From Actinophytocola sp044466355 (GTDB lineage: Bacteria > Actinomycetota > Actinomycetes > Mycobacteriales > Pseudonocardiaceae), in assembly GCF_044466355.1 (NCBI RefSeq), contig NZ_JBITMQ010000001.1:744001-808000 (forward strand): a DNA stretch of 64,000 nt, read 5' to 3'. Of this stretch, positions 15,536-24,526 are shown one piece after another; the stretch's first letter is position 1, and each line of letters begins with the position of its first letter. Both the position numbers and the translations under genes were made by a program. Below the pieces are notes generated by a model. That model made no database searches and was not told the DNA's origin. It saw nothing but the letters and a program-made list of their open reading frames with translations.

Positions 15536-18500
15536 CTCGCCAGCGCATCGAGGACCTGACCGCGTTCGCCGTTCCGGAAGAGCCCGCGCTGTCCCCGGAC
15601 GGCACGCGCACCGCCTACGTCCTGCGCACCGCGGACGTCGACGGCGACCGCAACACCCGGGCCATCTGGCTGACCGGCGAGGGCGGCGCGCGGCGGCTCA
15701 CCACCGGCACCGCCGACACCACGCCCGCGTGGTCGCCGGACGGCCGGTCGCTCGCGTTCCTGCGCGCACAGGACGGTCCCGCGCAGCTCTGGCTGCTCCC
15801 CGCGGACGGCGGTGAACCCGAGCGGCTCACCGACCTCCCGCTCGGCGCCGGCGCCCCGCACTGGAGCCCGGACGGCGGCAGGATCGCGTTCGCCGCGCCC
15901 GTCGACATGGTCGACGGCCCCGAGAACGCGCCGATCGTCACCGACCGGCTCGGCTACCAGGCCGACGGCGCCGGGTTCCTCCGCACGATCCGCAAGCACC
16001 TGCACGTGCTCGACCTCGACAGCCGTGAGACCCGGCAGGTCACCGACGGCGACTGGCACGCGGGCGAACCGGCGTGGTCGCCCGACTCGACCCGGCTCGC
16101 GTACGGCGCGGCCACGGCACCCGACGCCGACCTGCGCCCGACCGCGCCGCTGTACGTCGTCGACGTCGCCCCGCCGCACAGCACCCCGCGGCAGGTCGCC
16201 CTGCCCGACGGCATCACGGCACGCGTCACGTGGGTCGACGACGACACGTTCCTCGTCGTCGGCATGGTCGACCCACCCGTCGGCCACGCCCGGCTGCTCA
16301 AGATCAGCGGCGGGGAGACGGTCGACCTCACGGCGGGACTCGACCGCAACGTCATGCCCGGCGGCCCCGCGTACCCGGGGGCGGTGCCACAGCTCGGCGG
16401 CGACGGCGTGCTGTTCTGCGTACGGGACCGCGGTTGCACGCACCTGTACACGGTCGCACTGGACGGCGGCACACCTCGTCCGGTCGTGGCGGGCGCGGGC
16501 CGGGTCGTCGGCGGGCTGTCCGTCGCCGGGGACACCGCCGCGGTCCTGCTGACCACGCCCACCTCGTTCGGCGAGATCGTCACCGTCGACCTCGCGACCG
16601 GTGCGGAAACCGTGCGCACCCGGCACACCGACACCGAGGTCGAGCTGTTCGTCCGCGAGGAACGCGAGTTCACCATCTCCGACGGCACGACCGTGCAGGG
16701 CTGGCTCGTCCGCGACCCCGCGGTCACCGGGCCCGGCCCGCTGCTGCTCGACATCCACGGCGGCCCGCACAACGCGTGGCACGGCGGCGCCGACGAGGTG
16801 CACGTCTACCACCAGGAACTGGCCGCGCTCGGCTGGACCGTGCTGCTGCTCAACCCGAGGGCGAGCGACGGCTACGGCGAGGACTTCTTCACCGCCGCCA
16901 TCGGCGCGTGGGGCACCGCGGACGCCAAGGACTTCCTGGAGCCGCTCGATCAGCTCGTCGCCGAGGGCGTCGCCGACCCCGCACGGCTCGCGGTCGCGGG
17001 CTACAGCTACGGCGGCTACATGACCTGCTACCTCACCAGCCGCGACGACCGGTTCGCCGCCGCCGTCGCCGGTGGCGTGGTCGCCGACCTCACCAGCATG
17101 GCCGGCACCTCCGACGCGGGCCATGACCTGGCCGCGTTCGAACTGGGCGCGCTGCCACACGCCGACCGCGCCACGTACGCGGAGATGTCGCCACTCGCGA
17201 AGGTCGAGGACGTCCGCACGCCGACGCTGGTGATCCACGGCGCCGCCGACGTGCGGTGCCCGGTCGGGCAGGCGGAGCAGTGGCACACCGCGCTGCGCGA
17301 ACAGGGCGTGCCGACACGGCTCGTGCTCTACCCCGGTGCCGCGCACCTGTTCATCCTCGACGGCGCCCCGTCGCACCGGATCGACTTCAACCGCAGGGTG
17401 CTCGACTGGGTCGAGCAGTACGCCGGTGACGCGGGCGGGGCCCGCAGGCCGAAGATCGACGCGGCCCACTGGCAGCGCAGGCTCGTCGCGCTCGCGAGGA
17501 AACACCACGTGCCCGGCGCGGCGCTCGGCATCCTCCGCGTCGGCCGCGAGGACGAGCTCGTCCAGCTCGCGCACGGGCTCCTCAACGTCGACACCGGCGT
17601 CGAGACCACCGCGGACTCGGTGTTCCAGATCGGGTCCATCTCCAAGGTGTGGACCACGACCGTCGTCATGCAGCTCGTCGACGAGGGGCTGCTCGACCTC
17701 GACGCGCCGATCTCCGAGGTGCTGCCGGAGCTGACGCTCGCCGACCAGGCGGTGACGGAGAAGGTGACCATGCGGCACCTGCTCACGCACACCAGCGGCA
17801 TCGACGGCGACGTGTTCACCGACACCGGCCGCGGCGATGACGCCATCGAGAAGTACGTCGCCGCTCTCGCCGACGTCGCGCAGAACCACCCGCTCGGCGC
17901 GACCTGGTCGTACTGCAACTCCGGCTTCACCCTCGCCGGCCGCGTGATCGAGAAGCTGACGGGCAGGACGTGGGACGCGGCCATGCGGGAGCGGCTGTTC
18001 GCCCCGCTGGGCCTCACGCACACCGGCACGCTGCCGGAGGAGGCGCTGCTGCACCGCGCGGCCGTCGGCCACTCCGGTGAGAAGACCGCCGTGGTCGCAC
18101 CGGCGTGGGCGCTGCCGAGGTCGGCCGGACCAGCCGGGTTGATCAACGCGACGGTCCGTGACGTGCTGATGTTCGCGCGGCTGCACCTGGCCGGCGGCGT
18201 CACACCGGACGGCACCCGGCTGCTGTCCGACGAGAGCGCGGCCGCCATGACCTCGCTGCAGGCGGAGCTGCCGGACAAGTACACGCTCGGCGACTCGTGG
18301 GGCCTCGGCTGGATCCGCATGGACTGGCACGGCAGGCGGCTGTACGGCCACGACGGCAACACCATCGGCCAGTCCGCGTTCCTGCGCGTGCTGCCCGACG
18401 AGGGCCTCGCGGTCACGCTGCTCACCAACGGTGGCAAGACCCGCGACTTCTACGACGACCTGTACCGGGAGATCTTCGCGGAACTGGCGGACGTCGACAT

Positions 18501-18825
18501 GCCGGAACCGCTCGCGCCGCCCGAGCAGCCCGTGACCGCCGACATCACGCCGCACCTCGGCCGGTACGAGCGGGCCAGCGTGCAGATCGAGGTCGTCGAG
18601 GGCGAGCAGGGCCCGCGGCTGCGCATGACCGCGACCGGGCCGATCGCCGAGCTGCTGCCGGAGGAGGAACGGAACCAGGAGTACGACCTGGTGCCGGTCG
18701 AGGAGAACCTGTACGTGGTGCGGGAGAACGAGAACACGATGTGGATCCCGGTCACCTTCTACTCGCTGGCGACCGGGGAGCGGTACCTCCACTTCGGTGC
18801 GCGCGCGACCCCGAAGGTCGGCTGA
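15532..18825 (+). CDS. S9 prolyl-oligopeptidase / serine beta-lactamase (D-peptidase-like) fusion
   Basis: This 1097-residue protein has two hydrolases in one chain. Residues 1 to about 350 form a WD40-like propeller. An S9 alpha/beta hydrolase domain (about 375-640) carries Ser492 (GYSYGG), Asp573 (HGAADVRCP) and His605 (AAHLF), with normal S9 spacing. A class C beta-lactamase/D-aminopeptidase-type domain (about 650-985) has Ser702-xx-Lys705 (GSISK), Tyr794-x-Asn796 (YCN) and HDG at 940-942. The last 110 residues resemble the lipocalin-like tail of such enzymes. No signal peptide is visible, so it likely acts in the cytoplasm on imported peptides. Beta-lactamase relatives include D-aminopeptidases and D-Ala carboxypeptidases. 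The GTG start overlaps the DppF stop. Each catalytic set is intact and there is no internal stop. The two-enzyme fusion is unusual. Confidence 0.88.
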   Translation: MTRQRIEDLTAFAVPEEPALSPDGTRTAYVLRTADVDGDRNTRAIWLTGEGGARRLTTGTADTTPAWSPDGRSLAFLRAQDGPAQLWLLPADGGEPERLTDLPLGAGAPHWSPDGGRIAFAAPVDMVDGPENAPIVTDRLGYQADGAGFLRTIRKHLHVLDLDSRETRQVTDGDWHAGEPAWSPDSTRLAYGAATAPDADLRPTAPLYVVDVAPPHSTPRQVALPDGITARVTWVDDDTFLVVGMVDPPVGHARLLKISGGETVDLTAGLDRNVMPGGPAYPGAVPQLGGDGVLFCVRDRGCTHLYTVALDGGTPRPVVAGAGRVVGGLSVAGDTAAVLLTTPTSFGEIVTVDLATGAETVRTRHTDTEVELFVREEREFTISDGTTVQGWLVRDPAVTGPGPLLLDIHGGPHNAWHGGADEVHVYHQELAALGWTVLLLNPRASDGYGEDFFTAAIGAWGTADAKDFLEPLDQLVAEGVADPARLAVAGYSYGGYMTCYLTSRDDRFAAAVAGGVVADLTSMAGTSDAGHDLAAFELGALPHADRATYAEMSPLAKVEDVRTPTLVIHGAADVRCPVGQAEQWHTALREQGVPTRLVLYPGAAHLFILDGAPSHRIDFNRRVLDWVEQYAGDAGGARRPKIDAAHWQRRLVALARKHHVPGAALGILRVGREDELVQLAHGLLNVDTGVETTADSVFQIGSISKVWTTTVVMQLVDEGLLDLDAPISEVLPELTLADQAVTEKVTMRHLLTHTSGIDGDVFTDTGRGDDAIEKYVAALADVAQNHPLGATWSYCNSGFTLAGRVIEKLTGRTWDAAMRERLFAPLGLTHTGTLPEEALLHRAAVGHSGEKTAVVAPAWALPRSAGPAGLINATVRDVLMFARLHLAGGVTPDGTRLLSDESAAAMTSLQAELPDKYTLGDSWGLGWIRMDWHGRRLYGHDGNTIGQSAFLRVLPDEGLAVTLLTNGGKTRDFYDDLYREIFAELADVDMPEPLAPPEQPVTADITPHLGRYERASVQIEVVEGEQGPRLRMTATGPIAELLPEEERNQEYDLVPVEENLYVVRENENTMWIPVTFYSLATGERYLHFGARATPKVG

Positions 18826-18826
18826 C

Positions 18827-19936
18827 GTGCTGCCGGATCTCCTGGCGGATACCGAGGAGATGGTGCGCTGCGAGTCGCCGTCGACCGATCCGGCGGCGCT
18901 CGCACGCAGCGTCGACGTGGTGGCGCGGGTGGGCACGCGGCGGCTCGGTGTCGAACCGGAACGCCTCGGCATCCATCTGCGCTGGCGGCTCGGCGACGGC
19001 CCGCACCGCGTGCTGCTGCTCGGCCACCACGACACGGTGTGGCCGCTGGGTTCCCTCGCCACCCATCCGTACACAGTGGACGGCGGGGTCATGCGCGGCC
19101 CGGGGTGCTTCGACATGAAAGCCGGGCTGGCGCTGGCGTTCCGGATCGCGGCGGGCCGGTCGGGGGTCACCCTGCTGGTGACCGGCGACGAGGAACTCGG
19201 GTCGCCCGGGTCGCGTGCGCTGGTCGAGGAGGAGGCCCGCGCCGCCGACGCCGCGCTGGTGCTGGAGGCGTCGGCACCCGGCGGTGCGCTCAAGACCGAA
19301 CGCAAGGGCGTGTCCGTCTACGACGTCGAGGTGACCGGCCGGGCCGCGCACGCCGGGCTCGAACCGGAACGCGGCCACAACGCGACCGTCGAGCTGGCAC
19401 ACCAGGTCCTGGCGATCGAGGCGCTCGCCGACCCGGTGCTCGGCACGACGGTCACGCCCACGCTCATGTCGGCGGGCACCGCGCGGAACACCGTGTCCGC
19501 CAAGGGATCCGTGGCCGTGGACGTCCGGGTGCGGACGGCGGCGGAACAGGAGCGGGTCGACGCGGGCATGCGTGCGTTGCGCCCCGTGCTGTACGGCACC
19601 CGCGTCGACGTGGTGGGCGGTGCGAACCGGCCACCGCTCGCCGCGTCGGCCTCGGCGGCGCTGTTCACCCGCGCGGCGCGGATCGCCTCCGAGCTGGGCC
19701 ACCCGCCGGTGGCGGGCGTCGCGGTCGGCGGCGGGTCGGACGGCAACCTCACCGCCGGGGTGGGCACGCCGACGCTCGACGGTCTCGGTGCGGTCGGTGG
19801 CGGCGCCCACGCCGACGACGAGCACGTGCTCGTCGACGAACTGGTGCCGAGGGCCGTGTTGCTGTCGGCGTTGCTCGACGAACTCCTGGCCGTGTCAACG
19901 AAACCGGCTTCCACGGCTGGTTCGCCACGACCATGA
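18827..19936 (+). CDS. M20-family peptidase / N-acyl-L-amino-acid deacylase
   Basis: This 369-residue zinc hydrolase of the M20/ArgE/CPG2 type has metal-binding motifs LLGHHDTVWP, GCFDMKAG and VTGDEELGS, then the dimerisation domain (TGRAAHAGLEPERGHNA). The C-terminus supplies a last histidine near GGGAHADDEH. With the GNAT and racemase that follow, it matches the desuccinylase step of the D-to-L amino-acid conversion pathway described in Geobacillus. It could also be a general aminoacylase or carboxypeptidase. GTG 18827 starts one base after the upstream stop. Confidence 0.88.
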   Translation: MLPDLLADTEEMVRCESPSTDPAALARSVDVVARVGTRRLGVEPERLGIHLRWRLGDGPHRVLLLGHHDTVWPLGSLATHPYTVDGGVMRGPGCFDMKAGLALAFRIAAGRSGVTLLVTGDEELGSPGSRALVEEEARAADAALVLEASAPGGALKTERKGVSVYDVEVTGRAAHAGLEPERGHNATVELAHQVLAIEALADPVLGTTVTPTLMSAGTARNTVSAKGSVAVDVRVRTAAEQERVDAGMRALRPVLYGTRVDVVGGANRPPLAASASAALFTRAARIASELGHPPVAGVAVGGGSDGNLTAGVGTPTLDGLGAVGGGAHADDEHVLVDELVPRAVLLSALLDELLAVSTKPASTAGSPRP

Positions 19937-19959
19937 CGAACGACGGCGAGGTCACGAGC

Positions 19960-20787
19960 ATGGACGCCGTGACAGAAGTGAGCACGGCGTTCTCGACGAC
20001 GGCGACCTCGGCGGCACTGGCCGCCGGGGTGACCGTCCGCGAGCTGACGACCATCGACGAGTTCACCGGCGTGTGCGCGCTGTTCCAGGACATCTGGCGG
20101 ACCGGTCCGGAGAGCCCGCTCGTGACGACGGAACTGCTGCGGGCGCTCACCAAGGCGGGCAACTACCTGTCCGGCGCGTTCGACGGCGACCGGCTCGTCG
20201 GCGCCTGCGTCGGGTTCTTCGGCGCGCCCGCCGACAACGCCATGCACAGCCACATCGCGGGCGTCGCCGCCACGGCCGCGGGCCGCAGCGTCGGCTACGC
20301 GCTCAAGCTGCACCAGCGGGCGTGGGCGCTGGACCGGGGCGTCGACGTGATCGCGTGGACGTTCGACCCGCTGGTGGCCCGCAACGCGTGGTTCAACCTG
20401 GGCAAGCTCGGCGCCACCGCGACCGAGTACCTGCCCGACTTCTACGGCGGCATGCACGACGTGGTGAACGGCGGCGACGACACCGACCGGCTGCTCGTGC
20501 GCTGGAACCTGGACCACCGCACCGAGTTCGGCGGCGTGCCGGGCCACGCGGTCGTGGCGCTCGGCCGGACGGCCGACGGCGCACCGGAACCCGGTGTGAC
20601 GGCCGGGGAGACCCTGCTGGTCGCCGTGCCCGCGGACATCGCGGCCGTGCGTGCCGAGAACCCGGGACTGGCCAGGGCGTGGCGGCTCGCGGTGCGGGAC
20701 GTGCTCGGCGGGTTGCTCGCCGACGGCGCGCGGGTCGCCGGGTTCGACCGGGCCGGCTGGTACGTGGTCACGAGGGAGGGGCGATGA
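19960..20787 (+). CDS. GNAT-fold acyltransferase, COG3375 type (probable D-amino-acid N-succinyltransferase)
   Basis: This 275-residue protein belongs to the atypical GNAT group COG3375, recognised by DVIAWTFDPLVARNAWFNL, the following KLGATATEYLPDFYGGMHD, and a late DRLLVRWNLD. Members occur next to N-succinylamino-acid racemases and are proposed to succinylate D-amino acids using succinyl-CoA. ATG 19960 is chosen because GAGGT lies eight bases upstream. ATG 19933, which overlaps the M20 stop in ATGA, is an alternative that adds nine residues. Its own stop overlaps the racemase ATG. Confidence 0.82.
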   Translation: MDAVTEVSTAFSTTATSAALAAGVTVRELTTIDEFTGVCALFQDIWRTGPESPLVTTELLRALTKAGNYLSGAFDGDRLVGACVGFFGAPADNAMHSHIAGVAATAAGRSVGYALKLHQRAWALDRGVDVIAWTFDPLVARNAWFNLGKLGATATEYLPDFYGGMHDVVNGGDDTDRLLVRWNLDHRTEFGGVPGHAVVALGRTADGAPEPGVTAGETLLVAVPADIAAVRAENPGLARAWRLAVRDVLGGLLADGARVAGFDRAGWYVVTREGR

Positions 20788-21896
20788 AACTCCAGGGTGT
20801 CGAGCTGCGGCGGATCGCGATGCCGCTCGTGGCGCCGTTCCGCACGTCGTTCGGTGTCGAGCACAACCGGGACGTGCTGGTCCTGCGCGTGGTCACCGAC
20901 GACGGTGAGGGCTGGGGCGAGTGCGTTGCTTTGTCAGACCCCCGGTACTCGTCGGAGTACGTGGACGCGGCCGCCGACGTGCTCCGCCGGTACCTGATCC
21001 CCGCGCTGGCTGCGCTGCCGCACCTCGACGCGCCGTCGGTCGCACCCGCGTTGCGGCAGTTCCGCGGCCACCGGATGGCGAAGGCCGCGCTGGAGACGGC
21101 CGTGCTCGACGCCGAACTGCGGGCGCGGGGCCGCTCGTTCGCCCGCGAGCTGGGCGCGGTCCGCGACCGGGTGCCGTGCGGGGTGTCGGTCGGCATCATG
21201 TCCGACCTCGGCGAGCTGCTGGAGGCGGTCGGCGGCTACCTCGACGCCGGGTACGTGCGGATCAAGCTCAAGATCCAGCCCGGCTGGGACGTCGAGCCGG
21301 TGCGCGCGGTGCGGGAACGCTTCGGCGACGACGTGCTGCTGCAGGTCGACGCGAACACCGCCTACACCGTCGCCGACGCCCGCCACCTCGCGCGGCTCGA
21401 CCCGTTCGACCTGCTGCTGATCGAACAGCCGCTCGACGAGGAGGACGTGCTCGGGCACGCGGAACTCGCGCGGCGGCTCACCACCCCGGTGTGCCTCGAC
21501 GAGTCGATCACCTCGGCGAAGGCGGCCGCCGACGCGATCACGCTGGGCGCGTGCTCGATCGTCAACGTCAAGCCCGGCCGGGTCGGCGGCTACCTGGAGG
21601 CCAGGCGCGTCCACGACGTCTGCACCGCGCACGGCGTGCCGGTGTGGTGCGGCGGCATGCTGGAGACCGGGCTCGGCCGGGCCGCGAACGTGGCGCTCGC
21701 GGCGCTGCCCGGGTTCACGCTGCCCGGCGACACGTCCGCGTCCGACCGCTACTACCGCACCGACATCACCGACCCGTTCGTCCTCGACGACGGACACCTG
21801 CCGGTGCCGGCCGGACCCGGTGTCGGCGTCACCCCGCACCCGGACCGGCTGGCGGCGGTGACCACGTCCACCGAGTGGCTCCCCCTGGCCGACTGA
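20784..21896 (+). CDS. N-succinylamino-acid racemase / o-succinylbenzoate synthase family (enolase superfamily)
   Basis: This 370-residue enzyme has an enolase-superfamily capping domain and barrel. Catalytic residues are Lys161-x-Lys163 (KLK), metal ligands Asp189 (VDANTAY), Glu214 (IEQPL) and Asp239 (CLDES), and the second base Lys263 (VKPGR). This numbering equals, as I recall it, that of the Amycolatopsis N-acylamino-acid racemase. Arg266, reported as the residue that favours racemase activity in this subfamily, is present. Members can also make o-succinylbenzoate for menaquinone, but no other men gene is nearby. The GNAT and M20 neighbours point to racemisation of N-succinylamino acids. 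The ATG overlaps the GNAT stop and is preceded by GAGGGAGGGG. Confidence 0.9.
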   Translation: MKLQGVELRRIAMPLVAPFRTSFGVEHNRDVLVLRVVTDDGEGWGECVALSDPRYSSEYVDAAADVLRRYLIPALAALPHLDAPSVAPALRQFRGHRMAKAALETAVLDAELRARGRSFARELGAVRDRVPCGVSVGIMSDLGELLEAVGGYLDAGYVRIKLKIQPGWDVEPVRAVRERFGDDVLLQVDANTAYTVADARHLARLDPFDLLLIEQPLDEEDVLGHAELARRLTTPVCLDESITSAKAAADAITLGACSIVNVKPGRVGGYLEARRVHDVCTAHGVPVWCGGMLETGLGRAANVALAALPGFTLPGDTSASDRYYRTDITDPFVLDDGHLPVPAGPGVGVTPHPDRLAAVTTSTEWLPLAD

Positions 21897-21912
21897 CCAT
21901 AGGCTGAACTCG

Positions 21913-23493
21913 ATGAAACCCCGCGCCAGCCTGCGCCGCGTCCTCGACGACCTGGGATGGACGCTGTTGGAGGTCGTGCACGGCCACGTGGACCGCGTCG
22001 ACGAGCTGGGTGGCGTCGTCATCCACGACCCGGTCGACGAGCCCGCGCTGCCGAAGCACGCGCTCGTGCTGGGCGTCGGGTTGCACGACCGCGACGAGAT
22101 CGTCTCTTTGCTGGACGAACTCGGCAAGCACGACGCCGCGGGCCTGGTGCTGCGCGCACCCGTGCCGGACCTGGGCGACACGTTGCCGGACGTCGCCGTG
22201 CTCGCGCTCACCAGGGGCGCGTCGTGGGCACAGCTCGCCGCGCTGCTGCGGTCGCTGCTCGCGGAGGGTGACGTCGGCGAGACCGCGGGGGAGACGCTGG
22301 GCGGCATGCCGTCCGGCGACCTGTTCGCGCTGGCCAACGCGATCGCCGCCCTGCTGGACGCGCCGGTGACCATCGAGGACCGCAGCTCCCGGGTGCTGGC
22401 GTTCTCGGGCAGGCAGGACGAGGCGGACCAGTCGCGGGTCGAGACGGTCCTGGGCCGTCAGGTGCCGGAGCGGTACTCGCAGCTGCTGACCGAGCAGGGC
22501 GTGTTCCGCGACCTGTACCGCAGCGAGCGGCCGGTCTACATCGAACCGTTCCTCGAAGGGCTGGTCGACCTGCCGAGGGTCGCGGTCGCGGTCCGCGCGG
22601 GCGACGAGGTGCTGGGCTCGATCTGGGCGGCGGTGCGCGGCCCCCTCGGCCCCGACCGCACGCAGGCGCTGCTCGACGCGTCCCGGCTGGTGGCGCTGCA
22701 CATGCTGAGCCTGCGGGCGGGCGCGGACGTGGCACGCAGGTTGCGCACCGACCTGGTCAGCACGGCACTCGAGGGCGGCGCCGGTGCCCGCGAGGCACTG
22801 GACCGGCTCGGTCTCGCCGACCAACCCGTCGTGGTGCTGGCGCTCGCCTTCGTGCAGCCCGACGACGACGCCGCGCTGGTGGCCGAGCGGCAGCGCCTCT
22901 CCGACGCGCTCGCCATGCACCTGTCGGCCGTGCACCCACGCTGCGCGGCGGCACTCGTCGGCGACGTCACCTACGGCCTGGTCCCCGGCCGGGACCCGGA
23001 CGCCGCGGTCCGCATCGCAGGCGACTTCCTCGACCGCGTCGGCGACCGAGGTCGCGCCGTGGCCGCCGTCGGCACGGTCGCCAACGACACGGCGAGCCTC
23101 GCCGAGTCACGGGCGACCGCGGACCGGGCGCTGCGGGTGCTGCGGGCCGGAGGTGGCCGCCGGGTGGCACGGCTCGAGGACGTGCACACGGAGGCGCTGG
23201 TCCTGGAACTGCGGGACCTCGTCGCCGCGCGGGGCGACCGGCCGAGCGGCCCGGTGGCCCGCCTGTTCGCCTACGACGAGGAGCACGGCACGAACCTGGT
23301 CGCGACACTGCGCGCGTGGCTGGACGCGTTCGGCGACGTGATCGCGGCGGCGGCCGCCCTGTACGTGCACCCGAACACGTTCCGGTACCGGCTGCGCAGG
23401 CTCGCGGAGGTGGGCGGGCTCGACCTGACCGACCCGGAGGCCCGGTTCGCGGCGATGCTGCAGCTGCGGGTGGTCTCCCCGGTCCGGCCCTGA
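21913..23493 (+). CDS. PucR-family transcriptional regulator
   Basis: This 526-residue regulator has a PucR-type N-terminal domain (to about 120), a GAF-like middle (ALLDAPVTIEDRSSRVLAFSG, near 150-270), a GGDEF-like linker and a C-terminal helix-turn-helix (YVHPNTFRYRLRRL, near 485). It starts 16 bases after the racemase and is probably the last gene of the operon. PucR proteins generally activate nitrogen-source catabolism, which fits D-amino-acid or peptide use. Confidence 0.88.
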   Translation: MKPRASLRRVLDDLGWTLLEVVHGHVDRVDELGGVVIHDPVDEPALPKHALVLGVGLHDRDEIVSLLDELGKHDAAGLVLRAPVPDLGDTLPDVAVLALTRGASWAQLAALLRSLLAEGDVGETAGETLGGMPSGDLFALANAIAALLDAPVTIEDRSSRVLAFSGRQDEADQSRVETVLGRQVPERYSQLLTEQGVFRDLYRSERPVYIEPFLEGLVDLPRVAVAVRAGDEVLGSIWAAVRGPLGPDRTQALLDASRLVALHMLSLRAGADVARRLRTDLVSTALEGGAGAREALDRLGLADQPVVVLALAFVQPDDDAALVAERQRLSDALAMHLSAVHPRCAAALVGDVTYGLVPGRDPDAAVRIAGDFLDRVGDRGRAVAAVGTVANDTASLAESRATADRALRVLRAGGGRRVARLEDVHTEALVLELRDLVAARGDRPSGPVARLFAYDEEHGTNLVATLRAWLDAFGDVIAAAAALYVHPNTFRYRLRRLAEVGGLDLTDPEARFAAMLQLRVVSPVRP

Positions 23494-23495
23494 CG

Positions 23496-24047
23496 TCAGC
23501 TCGTGGCGTCCGGCAGCATCTCGGGGCAGCCGGTCCGGTAGTCGGGGTCGTACTCGAAGTGCCAGTACTCGTTGTCGTACCGGCGGCACCACCCGTGCGC
23601 CTGACCGTGCTCCGCCACCCACTCGGCGGCCGACCACGGCTGCACGTCCACCGCGAACCCCTTGACGTGGTTGGACTTCCCGGGCGGCAGCACGTAGCCG
23701 GCGGCCAGCTCCTCGGTGCCGAACTTCTCCACGGCCTCGTCGAACTCGCGCTGCTGCTGGGCGTTGCTGCGCTTGCCGTCGTTCACGCAGGCAAGCACAC
23801 CGTCCCGCTCGGCGGCCGCACGCAGCTCCCGCCAGGCGGCGAGCACGTCCTGCCGCAGACCATCGGGTTCCTCGTCGACGTACCGTGAGTCAACCGGGCA
23901 TTCGGGTCCGCTCTCCGGCCCGGGCACGTCTTCCAGCACCGCGAGCCCCCGCCCACCGACCACCTCGACGGCGAGCGGCACCGCGACCACCATCGCCCCC
24001 ACGGCGGCGACCACCACGGCGACGAGCGCGACGATCCGCCACGTCAC
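23496..24047 (-). CDS. VanY-like D,D-carboxypeptidase, membrane-anchored
   Basis: This 183-residue protein has an N-terminal membrane helix (IVALVAVVVAAVGAMVVAV) and an M15B/VanY zinc peptidase domain outside. The metal-site motifs are SNHVKGFAVDV (SxHxxGxAxD) and YWHFEY. Such enzymes remove the terminal D-Ala from peptidoglycan stem peptides. Its GTG overlaps the stop of the upstream membrane protein in GTGA. It is convergent with the D-amino-acid operon; shared function is an inference from location. Confidence 0.85.
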   Translation of the reverse strand: MTWRIVALVAVVVAAVGAMVVAVPLAVEVVGGRGLAVLEDVPGPESGPECPVDSRYVDEEPDGLRQDVLAAWRELRAAAERDGVLACVNDGKRSNAQQQREFDEAVEKFGTEELAAGYVLPPGKSNHVKGFAVDVQPWSAAEWVAEHGQAHGWCRRYDNEYWHFEYDPDYRTGCPEMLPDATS

Positions 24048-24355
24048 GACGGCCCCCCGAACCCGGTGCTCAGCCCCGACGACCAGATCGCGAACAACAC
24101 CCAGCCGGTCAGCACCCCGGCACCGAACCCCTTCGAGGCGAGGCTGCCGCGAACGAGGAGCCAGACCCCGGCGGCGGCCGCCACGTACAGCAGCGCGGGC
24201 ACCACCACGAGCATCGCGGGCCCGGTCACCGGCAGGAGGAAGAACGCCACCAACCCGACGAGGAACAGGGCGGCGATGCCGAACGGCACCGAGACGGCAC
24301 ATGCGACGCCGACGTCGAACCGAGTAGGCGACGCGGGCATGGGTCTGTTCTGCAC
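24044..24355 (-). CDS. Small integral membrane protein of unknown function
   Basis: This 103-residue protein is almost wholly hydrophobic, with three or four membrane helices (FGIAALFLVGLVAFFLL; MLVVVPALLYVAAAAGVWLLV; VLTGWVLFAIWSSGL). GTG 24355 is chosen because AGGA lies nine bases before it. ATG 24340 is possible. It is coupled to the VanY-like gene by a 4-base overlap. No family was recognised. Confidence 0.72.
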   Translation of the reverse strand: MQNRPMPASPTRFDVGVACAVSVPFGIAALFLVGLVAFFLLPVTGPAMLVVVPALLYVAAAAGVWLLVRGSLASKGFGAGVLTGWVLFAIWSSGLSTGFGGPS

Positions 24356-24430
24356 AGTCAGGTGTCCTTTCCCGGGAGATCCGAGAGGTGGACGCCTGAG
24401 AGGCCGACAACGTTGCCCGCGCAACGCACC

Positions 24431-24475
24431 GAAGGACCCCTTCGTCACCTGCACAGCGCACTGATGGGGTCCTTC
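24431..24475. terminator. Terminator of the dapA-like/gntR operon
   Basis: Perfect 10-base arms GAAGGACCCC (24431-24440) and its complement (24466-24475) flank a 25-base loop. It lies between the gntR stop and the next minus-strand gene. Confidence 0.55.
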
Positions 24476-24526
24476 AGTGGGGAAGCCCCCTCCCCGAGAT
24501 CAGCCCGTCCGGCGAGGACACACCAA

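Noticed and set aside
15490..19305. A minus-strand open frame of about 1270 codons opposite the S9/beta-lactamase fusion
   Set aside because: It is antisense to a gene with intact catalytic motifs. Its residue content is Arg/Val/Gly/Asp-rich, as expected from the reverse strand of a high-GC gene, and no domain is recognisable.
20784..21896. Calling the enolase-superfamily enzyme menC for menaquinone synthesis
   Set aside because: No other men genes are near, Arg266 is present, and the GNAT and M20 neighbours fit N-succinylamino-acid racemisation better.
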